Shown in pieces: positions 1 to 9,038 of a stretch of 64,000 nt of DNA (position 1 is the stretch's first letter; the number at the start of each line of letters is the position of its first letter). This DNA is from Galaxea fascicularis (Eukaryota; Cnidaria; Anthozoa; Scleractinia; Euphylliidae), in the NCBI GenBank assembly GCA_948470475.1, contig OX419343.1:9849268-9913267 (forward strand). The letters are read 5' to 3'. The notes under the pieces were generated by a model. That model did no database searches and was not told where the DNA came from. It saw only the letters and a program-made list of their open reading frames with translations. The position numbers and the translations under genes are program-made.

Positions 1-223
1 TGTCCATATGATATGCAGGCTTATACACATGTAAGCAACCATGTTAATGTCTCAATTATGCTGTACTTGTTTACTAACAATAATAATGGCTCCTTGGTTT
101 AATTTGTTTGGTCTGTATTAACCAATAAAAAAATGTCTTCAAATGTAGCTATGTACATGTACAGCTATGATGCAGCTGTGAGGCGATAATAGTGATCAGA
201 ATGACAAGTTTTGAATTTCTAAC

Positions 224-3200
224 CTGCCAAAGCCTTTTTCTCTTCATCTCTTGCTTTGCGTAAGATTCTCATTTCCTCATCCCTTTCTCCCAACAGCTTG
301 TACAGTCGACCATTTTCATCTTTCAACACCTGTAACCCAATTGCAAAAGAAAGGTGCAAATTAGTCATCATGAACCTGTTAGCATTAATTTTAGTCCTAT
401 TGTTTGCATTAAAGATGTACTCGTACAGTATAATAACAGCCTACAGCAGGGAAAATGGATGTCGATTCCAGGATGTCGACATTCTAAGGCGAGTCATTTT
501 AGCCTGACAGTGTGCTATTTGTAAAGAGTGCTTTCAAGGAACTTTGCAACTGTTTGAAAAGGTTAGTGGTTGTGGCTTGGAGAGAACTCTTGTGTTGCAA
601 TGCTCAAACAATGATTGCAAAACTTTCACGGAGCTTCCAACATCTGAGAGGATTATTTGAGGGTGCTAGAACAGTTGGCAGTTGGAGAGCACTGCAAGTC
701 TGGTCTGACAGCCATTGACAAACACAGACTCTATGCAGATGCAGAAAAGTCCTCAGAGGCAACAAAACTACAGTGCCAAATTCGTCGCAGTCAGCGAAAA
801 AGCCACAATGAAAGAAATGAGGAGCAGGAGGGAAAAACATATGAGCCTTGGGCTGTTGGACATTATAGAATGTCTCAAATGTATTTTGTTATTTAAAAAA
901 TGCAGTAAAATCTAGGGATGAAAAAGTAAGGTTTTTTGAGGTTATCCAATTTAGGGGCAGGTCGTTTGAGAGAACGAATTGCCCAATTCTCACCACATTT
1001 GGCAGGGGTGTGGATTTTTGCCTGTAGAATGCAATGATGTAGTCTTTAAAGCCATACAGGTGAAACATACATCATTGAATGAGAGGCAAACTGGACAAAA
1101 GTTTTCTTTTATGTTTGCTTGTTGCCATGGAAACAGCACCCCCCCCCCCCCCAGAAGTTTGTTGAAAAGTAGGTCATTGCATTCTACCATGCCTCCTGTA
1201 TTATCAACGAAAATTTGGCTCAAATAGGACAGTTTTCAAAGGAAATTGACCTGCCCCAAGATTGCAGCTATTTCACAGTAGGGGTCCCTTTCAACACCCC
1301 TTAGCTCGGCCAGGATTTGACGAAACTTCTTAAAAAGTATTGTCACAGGTAGCTGAAGACTTACAGTCTTAATGTAGTATAAGTTATGATTAAATATGGT
1401 TTTCAGTTGTCATTCTTTCTGGGTTCCAGTTTTGACCAGATTTGGCCATTTTTGCGGGTATCTACTACCTAATAAGTTACCTCTCATTATTTTCTGTACA
1501 TTTGAACAGTAAAAGTACAGTACTTCACCATTAAAAAAATTAACTGATTTCACCAGTAAAAAGTTTACAAAGCATACCCTTATGGCATCCTTCAGCTCCT
1601 CAACTTCCTTTTGTACAAAAACATCTTCACCACTCGGAACAGCAGTATCAAGCTAAGGATTCAAAATATTAGACCCACAACATTAGCCATGTTATTGTTG
1701 GGTAATCATTTTCCACTCAGCTGTAGCTTGGGAATAAAAAAAAGAGCAATTACTAAATTAAATAAAAATTAATATTAAATTTCATTTTAATTTCCCTTCT
1801 ATACCATGAGAGGCTTTACAGGGATAAAGATAACATAACAGCAATGTTTGGTGCAAAATACTATAGTCAATCTGAACAAGTTGAAAAATTTTAAAACAAA
1901 AATAAAGGGCAAGATTTCACACAGCCCCATACATGTACATTAATAATTATACAGTCAGGCTTTTTGAGACTCAAACTCTATTTTGTTTTTTGAACAGGGT
2001 TAGACTTTATGACAGTGATGCACGTATATTAATTTCAATGTATGGGGCTGTGTGAAAATCTTTCCAAATAAAGTAAACACTCTAGGCTAACCAACTACCT
2101 GCTTTGAGACTGAGCTCCCGGAATGATTTGGAACCTGAGGCTTAAGCAAGAAACAACTCAATTTTAAGGTCTGAGAACACTCAGGCTTAATGTCAGTCCA
2201 AGACCTCATGATTTCAAGTTCAGGTCCCAGTTATGCAACAAGGGGATTTTTCATCCAGCAGATTAGTCACTCTCTCCAGTGGATTAATAATGTTAGTACT
2301 ATTATGCATTGGTGTCCATGTCATTATTTTGAATTGGCTAATCAAACAGGATGGCCGAGTGGTTTAGCGGTGACCTGGGTTCCAATCCCGCTCAGGCCAC
2401 TAGCTGGAGTTGTTCTGGGTATTAGTGCTTGGTTCAACTCCTCAGTCATCCTTGTAAATAGCCAACTGGTCTGCCTCCTGCCCGTTGGGATTCTTAACTC
2501 TGTTGTTGTCATTTGTATTATTTGTTTCATTGGCCCTGAAAAGCGGCTCTAGGGGAGTGGTCAACAAAGTATTTATTTATCATTATTATTATTTGTTACT
2601 GCTGGAATTTACACACACAAGAAACTAATTTGTTTTGCTGGTACCTTTTCGAGAATTCTTTCACAGAAGGTCTTTTTTAAAACAGGTCTACATATACACT
2701 GTATGTTCAGTCAAATGTTGAAGCTTAATATGTTTTAGTCAGAGTGAATTTTTATAAAATCTCACTGGAACTGTTTGGACTGCATTGCTCATTTTTGGTT
2801 GCATTATTTTACAATAATTGTAAAATAACTAATTAAAGTTTCTTTCATGGTGGTGAGGATTATCAAGGCATTGCTTTGCATTATCCCCCACACATCAGCT
2901 TCAGCTTCAGCAGATAACACAAATCTCAGCCATGCTACATGTAATACTCACTTCATGCTCAACCTCATCCAATAATGGATAATTATTGTGTACAATGTAC
3001 ACAATAATTATCCATTATTGGGTGATTGTTATTATTAATAACAATAATTATTAATGATTATTCACTTAACTGGTGGACATATTTACCTTGACGCTTTGCG
3101 GCTCAGTAAATATCCACTACTTTCACAGACACTGAGGTGAATAATAAGTAGTTTAGTATATACCAAACAAGCTGAATAACTAGCATTTATTCAAATAATC

Positions 3201-6200
3201 TCCTCTTCGGAAACAAACACGGAAAGCCGTTTTGTTTCTCTTCGGCTATTCGGAGGTGAATAGTACTTTTATTACTAATCACCTCCAAGCTAACCAATCA
3301 GAATGTGCGAAAAGCACTATTGACTTGTGTGGTATATACTATCAATAATAACTACCGTATTTATTTGTCTATAAGCCGATCTTGGCTATAAGCCGAGACC
3401 CTAAACTTCTGTCTCTTTTAATCTGGAAGGTTTTTAAAACATGTAAATTGAAAATACTCGGCTATAAGCCTAGACCATATTCAGAGAATTCCATTTCCAA
3501 ACAAACTGAAATGAACGCAAAAGTTTGAAACAGAAAAGTGTTTTAATTTACGGCAGTACAACAGAAAACGCGTGTAAGCCTATTATTGTTTTGTACCTCC
3601 AACATGCACAAACAACAGAAAAGCAACCCTCTCAGAAAAAATGCATTTCCACAGCAATCAATGAACAAATTTTAAAGCTTATTCAAATTTTATTGGTAAC
3701 GCACAGCAGTACAAATATTCATCTGAGTTCAGATTCCTCACGCTTTCCAGTTGTTCATAGTTTATATATCATCGTGTCTAAAAGCTTGTCATTGTTCATA
3801 CAATCTTGCATTTAAACTGAAAGTCGTTGCAGAAGTCAAAGGCATCGAAAATTATAGATGAATAAATCTATGTTTCCTTTGAATTTGCCGGTTTCGGAAA
3901 AATTTTGTTTGGCAAAACACTCGGCTATAAGCCGAGGACCCTTCTCTAGCTCAAATTTTGGAGATCTTGGTAAAGTTTTGTGAAAAAATCGCTCGGCTTA
4001 TAGACGAATAAATACGGTATTATTATTATCTGCTGGGTAGTGACTAATCAGCTTTAGAAATAATGCCATCCCCTCTTTAAACAACTGGAACAAGGCCCTT
4101 GGGATTGTACAGGACCAAACTTATGTGAATGACATCACTGCTTAATACAGGCTCTACAACTGTAACATGAGGCACAGCAGTCCATGACAAATTAATCTGA
4201 CTACCGAGGTGCAGGAATAACAATAAACAGGACGTAACATGTCGATCAAAGTCGATCATCGAAAACGTAGTCGATAAGTCGATACTACTCGATAGTTGTT
4301 TTTTTTTTTTTTTTTTTTTTTTTTGTATTTTTGTATTTTTATTTTCAGCATGCTGCTTGCTTTTTTAACAAGACATTACAAGATTTGAAACATTAAACTA
4401 CCTACAATACACATTGCTCTACATCACTTATAATACAAAGAAAAGAGAGAGAAAAAAGAAGGATCTAAATTATACACACACACACACAAACACACGCACC
4501 AACACACGCACACCTACATATACATAAAACTACAACATATATCGACTGACCCTTTTGTTTTCAGATCTAAGTAGCAGAGATATTGTAAAACAGTATATCT
4601 GTGCATAAGTCAAAATTCAAAAATTGCCCCATTTCGCTGTATAAGGCAATAACTTATTTTTTGACTTTGCAATGATTAATTCAAAGTTTTGAATCTTTCT
4701 TAATCTAGACATAAAAACTTTAAATATAGGAAACGTTTTTCTGCAACGACAAAAATACAAATATTGTTTAGCTATTAGTAATACATGATTGACAAATAAC
4801 TCGTCTTCACAATTTGGCATTCCAAGCATAATTTCTTTGTTGTTAAGATTATTTATATTTACATTTAAAGAGCGAAGCCACTTAATAACTTCTGCCCAAA
4901 ATTTTACGGTGTAATTGCAATGGATAAAGATGTGTTCGAGGGATTCGTTCTCGTTTCCACAAAAAGAACAATCTGGAGAAGACACAACACCAATTTTATA
5001 CAAAAAGGCATTTGTCGCTAGATATTTGTTTAACAGTTTGAATTGAAATTCACGCATCTTTGTGTCCGAGGTGACACGATGAGGTAAGCTATAGATTTCT
5101 GGCCAATCAAGGGTATCATTTATAAAGGAATTCCTATATTTCTCTTGAGCGGAAGGTATGGTGATAACTCTGTTTCTGAGCTCTTTGTAAATAGTTTTTG
5201 ACACAGCTTTATTAATCGATGTATTTTGCCCGTTTAAACGTAAAACAATTTGCTCCTGCAAATTAAATGCCTCTATAACAGAGTAAAGAGATCTATTTAA
5301 CGAATCACGCCATTGGCTAGGGAGGGCATTTAACAAAGATATAAGTCTAAATTGATCCACAGGAGTAAGGTCCCGCTCTCTTAAATTGCATTTAGTGATT
5401 AACTCATTTTTTTCAGAAATAAGGTCTCCTATTCTTAAGATCCCCTTTTCCGCCAATGTTTTATAAAATACAGGTTTCCCGTCGATGCGAATAAGTTTAT
5501 TATTCCAAAGAATAATTTGGAGAATTTCGCTTATATCTTCAATGTTTTCTTCGCCTTGAAGAGTTGCCGCAGAGCATTTTGCGAAACTCTTGAAGCAATC
5601 CTCGTAGAAAGATGGAATTTTTATCGGCAACTTTTTAAGGTCGTAATTACAACAAAGTATAAGTTTACCTCCTACTGGTTTTAAGTAATGTAGTAGAATA
5701 ATCTTCCAACTGCTTGGCTCGTCACTGGCTAATTTCTTACAGCACATAATTCTCTGTGTCTCAATCATAGAATGCAAATGAGGAGCCTTAAGTCCGCCAT
5801 CCTCAAAATCGCCGACGAGAACAGAACGCTTAACTTTGTCTTTACCCTTCCAAATGAAATCAAAAATTAGTTTATTCACCTCCTTTACAAAATCTTGATC
5901 GCAGCATACCATACTCGCCCTGTACAAAAAAATAGGAATTATGAATGTCTTAACAATTTGAATTCGGCCAAATATTGTAAGATCACGCCATCTCCAGACG
6001 TGTAGTTTCTGTTTGATAGAGGTAACAATTTCATCGAAGTTCAACTTTCGTTTGGCACGCAAATCGTACGTGAAGTGAACTCCCAAAATTTTTACTGAGT
6101 TTTTAATTTCAAGGTTTTTGATTTCGGTGTCATTTCTTAATAGCGAGTGCACACTGTTGCCAAGTAACATGACTTCAGACTTATCATGATTAATCCTGAG

Positions 6201-8784
6201 GCCTGAACATTCTCCAAAAGCTTCAACAAGTTCTAAGAATTTTTGAAGAGAAATATCGTTCATTAGAAAGCCGGTCAAATCATCAGCAAACACCCCCAAT
6301 TTTATCTCCTCAGTATCTACTGTAATTCCTTGAATATCTTTGCTTCTTCGTATGCTTATACATAAAGTTTCTAACACAATAATGAACAAGTAAGGAGAGA
6401 GTGGGTCTCCCTGCCTTACTCCGCGTTCAACTGAAAAAGGTGCAGTAGAAAAGCCGTTATTAAGAACGCAGCTTGATATATTTTTATAGAATGTGTGAAT
6501 CCACTGAATAAAAGAGTATCCAAAGCCGAAAGCTTGAAGGGTTTTAAACAAAAAGTTGCGACTTACAGTATCAAAGGCTTTCTTAAAATCAACACAAATC
6601 ATTTTGCCATTAATACAGTATCTTTCCGTAAATTCCATAATATCATCAATTGTTCTAATTGCATCACAAATTGTTCTGCCTTTCACATACGCACATTGGT
6701 TATAATGTATAATGTTCGGCAATACCATCTCCAATCTTTTGGCTATGGCTTTTGAACCTATTTTGACATCTACATTGATCAGCGAGATTGGTCTCCAATT
6801 GGATAGATACCTTTTATCCTTATCTTTTTTCTCAATTAAAGTGATGATAGCTTCTTTTTGAGAATTGGATAACTCGCCACGATCATAGGAGTCATTTAAA
6901 CTATCCACCATCAACTCGCCTAAGACATGCCAAAAAGCTTTATAGAATTCTACAGTTAGTCCATCATTCCCTGGAGATTTATTATTCTGAAAGAGCTGAA
7001 GACTTTTGTAACATTCAGAGATTGTTAGTTTTCCTTCACAGACTTGAGCATCAACTTGAGAGAGTTTTGGTACACCAGGATTTTTCAGAAAAGAATTTAG
7101 CATATTCGCAGATGGTGATAGAGTATCGCTTTTACAAAGATCAGAGTAGAATCTTTCAATTTCTTGTTGCACTTTTGGAGGATCTGTAATCAACACACCT
7201 TCGCCGTTGAAGATTTTCCGGACTGAACTCTTACTTTTATTATGACTTTCAAGCTTTAAGAAGTATTTGTTGCTTCTCTCTCCTTTTTCATACCAAGTAG
7301 CCTTCGACCGAATTATCGCACCTTTAGCCAGATCTTCATATATATCATCGTATTCTATTTGGAGGTTTTCCAGCTGTTCAAAGTTTTCATCAGAAGGACA
7401 TTTGCTACACTGTTCCTCGCAAGTCTGAAGCATTTTTTCGATCTTAGAGACTCTTTCTCTTTTTTCACGAGCTTTTTCTTTGCTGTATTTTATGGAAAAT
7501 TGTCTGATTCTGTATTTAATTAAGTCCCACAGGACCCTCTTATCAGTAACTTCATTGAATTCGGCTAGCCACGCTGGTATACTTTCAGTTAGTAATGCTA
7601 CATAATTCACATCATCAACAAGACTAGCATTGAATATCGATAGTTGTCGATAATTGTCAATCGACAAGTTAAATTTGTCGATAAAAGTCGATAATCACAA
7701 GATTTTTAAAACTGATTATCGATTTTATCGACAAAAACACAGACAAATGTCACGAAATTCAAGTAACCAAACCAATAATAGCTCGAACGACTTTTCTGAT
7801 GAAAGTGTAACCAGCTCTAAAGTTAATCTGTATGGCAATAAAGCTAAATAAAAACCTGAACAACCAAGTGGTCTGTTATTCATTATAGAATAGAATGTTT
7901 AAATTACCTCGAGAAATGATCGATTAACAGTTTCAGCTTAGCGAAATCGCGATCTACAACTCGGACCAACCTAGTTCCCAGGGTCTCTCTAGGCGGGAAA
8001 GATGAGAAATCCTGTTTCTTAGGGGAGACAGAACATATTTCAGAGATTCCATATGAAATGATTTGCGTAATAAAAAACTTTTGCTGGAAGAAAAGGGTAC
8101 TTTCTCTGTGGTTATTCAGGTTTATACGAGCTTACAATTACAGTGCAAAAGAGGTAAAATGAAGTCTTGGTATAGCCAATGCTGCTTTATTGATCTTTGC
8201 TGGGCAACTGTACTCTTTTTTTCCCGCCTTACATAGTTTTTTGTATTTCCGATTCTTGTCGATTGAAATCGATCGAAATCGATCAAAATCAATCATAATC
8301 GAACAAAGTCGATAATCACAAGAAATTGTGTGATCGACTTTTATCGATTTCTGATATTTGTAGATTGATTAATATCGACAACAATCGACGACGATCGAAT
8401 TTTATCGACTATCGGAATTATCGACATGATACGTCCTGCAATAAAGTATGTTTTCTTAATTGGTACGTATAAACTTTGATTCAACTGGTGAGTGGTTCAA
8501 TTCCTTCGTACGTCGTTTTCAATTAGGCAAGCTGTTGACCCTAACGAGCTCGTTAAATAACTTAAACCCCACATAAAATTTAACGAGAAAATAAAAACCT
8601 TTAAGTCCAAATTGTCGCTATCACCATTGTGCCCCCAAAAGTTCTCCTTTGTCGATCCTTCATCTTGGAAGGGTTTCTCAGAAGTCTTCGTCTTGCGTTG
8701 TTTCCTGGCCAGAAGCTTTTTCTGTTGCTGCTCCTGTATTAGCTGGAATTGCTGCCGTAATGATTCAGACGTTTGCAAGCTCAT
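224..8784 (-). CDS. CCDC13: CCDC13, 5' part (coiled-coil domain-containing protein 13)
   Basis: Three coding exons are visible: 8784-8599 (62 codons), 1652-1578 (25 codons) and 329-224 (35 codons plus 1 base). All junctions keep phase: AAG|GTTTTT donor, TTAG acceptor, AGG|GTATGC donor, ACAG acceptor, GCAG|GTTAGA donor. The gene runs off the left edge, so about 122 N-terminal residues are seen of a family protein just over 700 long. The start is a Q/K-rich coiled coil (ESLRQQFQLIQEQQQKK), matching the LRLQFKAMQEMQ-type start of vertebrate CCDC13. Exon 3 carries the hallmark ENGRLYKLLGERDEE. The family protein sits at centriolar satellites and supports ciliogenesis and genome stability. It is divergent from NEK8. 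Intron 1 is 6.9 kb and full of transposons. The exon 1 donor is the least certain boundary. Confidence 0.82.
2345..2600 (+). repeat. tRNA-derived SINE in CCDC13 intron 1
   Basis: A pol III box A (TGGCCGAGTGG, 2352-2362) and box B-like motif (GGTTCCAATCC, 2378-2388; one mismatch in the invariant core) lie at tRNA-like spacing. An unrelated body follows, with an A/T-rich tail of ATT units after 2565. It lies antisense to CCDC13. Ends are approximate. Confidence 0.65.
2969..3021. repeat. Perfect 25-bp inverted repeat with 3-base loop
   Basis: Arms 2969-2993 and 2997-3021 are exact reverse complements around the loop AAT, and contain ATAATTATTGTGTAC. A second AT-rich palindrome follows at about 3026-3055. 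It is probably the core of a foldback element, and could extrude as a cruciform. Confidence 0.85.
3154..3341. mobile_element. MITE with TAGTATATACCA inverted ends
   Basis: Left end TAGTATATACCAAACAAG and right end TTGTGTGGTATATACTA are inverted repeats with one mismatch. The interior has a CCAATCAGAATG block and no coding capacity. A neighbouring GACACTGAGGTGAATAAT (about 3128) recurs near 45212, so the repeat unit may extend further left. Confidence 0.55.
3355..4017. mobile_element. Non-autonomous DNA transposon, TA target duplication
   Basis: Ends CCGTATTTATTTGTCTATAA and TTATAGACGAATAAATACGG are inverted repeats (about 28 bp, few mismatches), flanked by TA on both sides (3353-3354, 4018-4019), as expected for the Tc1/mariner/pogo superfamily. 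The motif GGCTATAAGCC recurs inside near 3390, 3460 and 3922. The 96-codon frame inside (3525-3815) has no recognisable transposase. Confidence 0.75.
4300..7636 (-). mobile_element. 5'-truncated L1/Tx1-type LINE insertion
   Basis: The insertion is bounded by the 11-bp direct repeat TCGATAGTTGT (4289-4299 and 7637-7647). The left side carries a run of T (poly(A) on the minus strand) that starts at the repeat and reaches about 4324, the signature of target-primed reverse transcription. The 3' UTR has a CA-rich tract (about 4475-4515). The 5' end lacks ORF1 and the APE endonuclease. It lies in CCDC13 intron 1, same orientation as the gene. Intact duplications and an unbroken frame suggest a fairly young insertion. 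Confidence 0.9.
4617..7667 (-). CDS. LINE ORF2 fragment: reverse transcriptase and C-terminal zinc knuckle
   Basis: The open frame has 1016 codons, but the first ten or so come from flanking DNA beyond the LINE's truncated end (7636), so the ATG at 7667 is not the native start. Visible parts: the WYEKGERSNKYFLKLE linker (about 125-140), SPGNDGLTVEFYKAFW (231-246), RT motif A with D360 (CVDFKKAFD), RQGDPLSPYLF (419-429), the catalytic FADD at 460-463, NHDKSEVMLLG (about 493-503), and a C-terminal CxxC...HxxxxC knuckle (CSFCGNENESLEHIFIHC). The APE endonuclease is absent, so it cannot mobilise itself. The motifs fit the L1/Tx1 group. There are no internal stops. Confidence 0.9.
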   Translation of the reverse strand: MSIDNYRQLSIFNASLVDDVNYVALLTESIPAWLAEFNEVTDKRVLWDLIKYRIRQFSIKYSKEKAREKRERVSKIEKMLQTCEEQCSKCPSDENFEQLENLQIEYDDIYEDLAKGAIIRSKATWYEKGERSNKYFLKLESHNKSKSSVRKIFNGEGVLITDPPKVQQEIERFYSDLCKSDTLSPSANMLNSFLKNPGVPKLSQVDAQVCEGKLTISECYKSLQLFQNNKSPGNDGLTVEFYKAFWHVLGELMVDSLNDSYDRGELSNSQKEAIITLIEKKDKDKRYLSNWRPISLINVDVKIGSKAIAKRLEMVLPNIIHYNQCAYVKGRTICDAIRTIDDIMEFTERYCINGKMICVDFKKAFDTVSRNFLFKTLQAFGFGYSFIQWIHTFYKNISSCVLNNGFSTAPFSVERGVRQGDPLSPYLFIIVLETLCISIRRSKDIQGITVDTEEIKLGVFADDLTGFLMNDISLQKFLELVEAFGECSGLRINHDKSEVMLLGNSVHSLLRNDTEIKNLEIKNSVKILGVHFTYDLRAKRKLNFDEIVTSIKQKLHVWRWRDLTIFGRIQIVKTFIIPIFLYRASMVCCDQDFVKEVNKLIFDFIWKGKDKVKRSVLVGDFEDGGLKAPHLHSMIETQRIMCCKKLASDEPSSWKIILLHYLKPVGGKLILCCNYDLKKLPIKIPSFYEDCFKSFAKCSAATLQGEENIEDISEILQIILWNNKLIRIDGKPVFYKTLAEKGILRIGDLISEKNELITKCNLRERDLTPVDQFRLISLLNALPSQWRDSLNRSLYSVIEAFNLQEQIVLRLNGQNTSINKAVSKTIYKELRNRVITIPSAQEKYRNSFINDTLDWPEIYSLPHRVTSDTKMREFQFKLLNKYLATNAFLYKIGVVSSPDCSFCGNENESLEHIFIHCNYTVKFWAEVIKWLRSLNVNINNLNNKEIMLGMPNCEDELFVNHVLLIAKQYLYFCRCRKTFPIFKVFMSRLRKIQNFELIIAKSKNKLLPYTAKWGNF
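7966..8020. repeat. Decayed copy of the CAACCTCGTTCCCAGGG foldback family
   Basis: CCAACCTAGTTCCCAGGGTC followed by a GGCGGGAAAGA-like stretch resembles the left half of the small elements at 56023 and 63702. No matching right end is seen. Confidence 0.4.
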
Positions 8785-8831
8785 ATTTTCAAAAGTTTTT
8801 CGGCCAAATCCTCAACTTGTTTGTCCGACAT
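8781..8831 (-). other. 16-codon upstream ORF overlapping the CCDC13 start (ATGA)
   Basis: An ATG at 8831 opens a short frame reading MSDKQVEDLAEKLLKI. Its TGA stop (8783-8781) overlaps the CCDC13 ATG (8784-8782) as ATGA. If the transcript starts upstream of 8831, CCDC13 would need leaky scanning or termination-reinitiation. The overlap is seen directly; the regulatory role is inference. Confidence 0.4.
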
Positions 8832-9038
8832 ATTTGTTGGCAACAAATCCAAAGTTGTGGTGCTCAGTCCTCCCTCCCCGCTTTTTCAAACCGAGGCTTT
8901 GCGCGAAATGTTGGTAAACATTGGCAGAACAGAGAGATTATCATCTTTGATATTTCGTGATTTCATCCGCTTTCTCTCGATCTACACCATTGATCCCCTG
9001 GCTCGGTGGTCTTCAGTCGTTCGCCAGTTCTTGTAAAC
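8785..9038. promoter_or_regulatory. Shared divergent promoter region of CCDC13 and NEK8
   Basis: Only 254 bp separate the two divergent start codons. Near the middle is GTAAACA (8914-8920), which fits the forkhead (FOXJ1-type) consensus, immediately followed by an inverted CCAAT (ATTGG, 8920-8924). GTTGGCAAC at 8836-8844 is a compact near-palindrome containing the GGCAAC half-site of the RFX X-box. FOXJ1 and RFX are the established transcriptional regulators of ciliary genes in animals. No TATA box is evident. Motif matches this short occur by chance, so the assignment rests mainly on gene context. Confidence 0.5.

Larger units (their letters stand above)
4228..8438. mobile_element. TCGAT-rich TIR element, split by a LINE
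   Basis: The outer ends are CAGGACGTAWCATGTCGAT in inverted orientation (18 of 19 bases), flanked by the 7-bp direct repeat CAATAAA at 4221-4227 and 8439-8445. The interior next to each end is packed with TCGAT/ATCGA units (about 4240-4290, 7637-7735, 8260-8425). Without the LINE the element is about 860 bp with no transposase. Superfamily unknown: a 7-bp duplication does not clearly fit hAT (8 bp). Confidence 0.75.

Noticed and set aside
3525..3815. 96-codon frame inside the TA-flanked element
   Set aside because: No transposase motif and low-complexity composition; treated as non-coding MITE interior.
7637..7667. ATG at 7667 as start of the LINE protein
   Set aside because: It lies outside the LINE, beyond the right target duplication; the first residues are flanking DNA read by chance.
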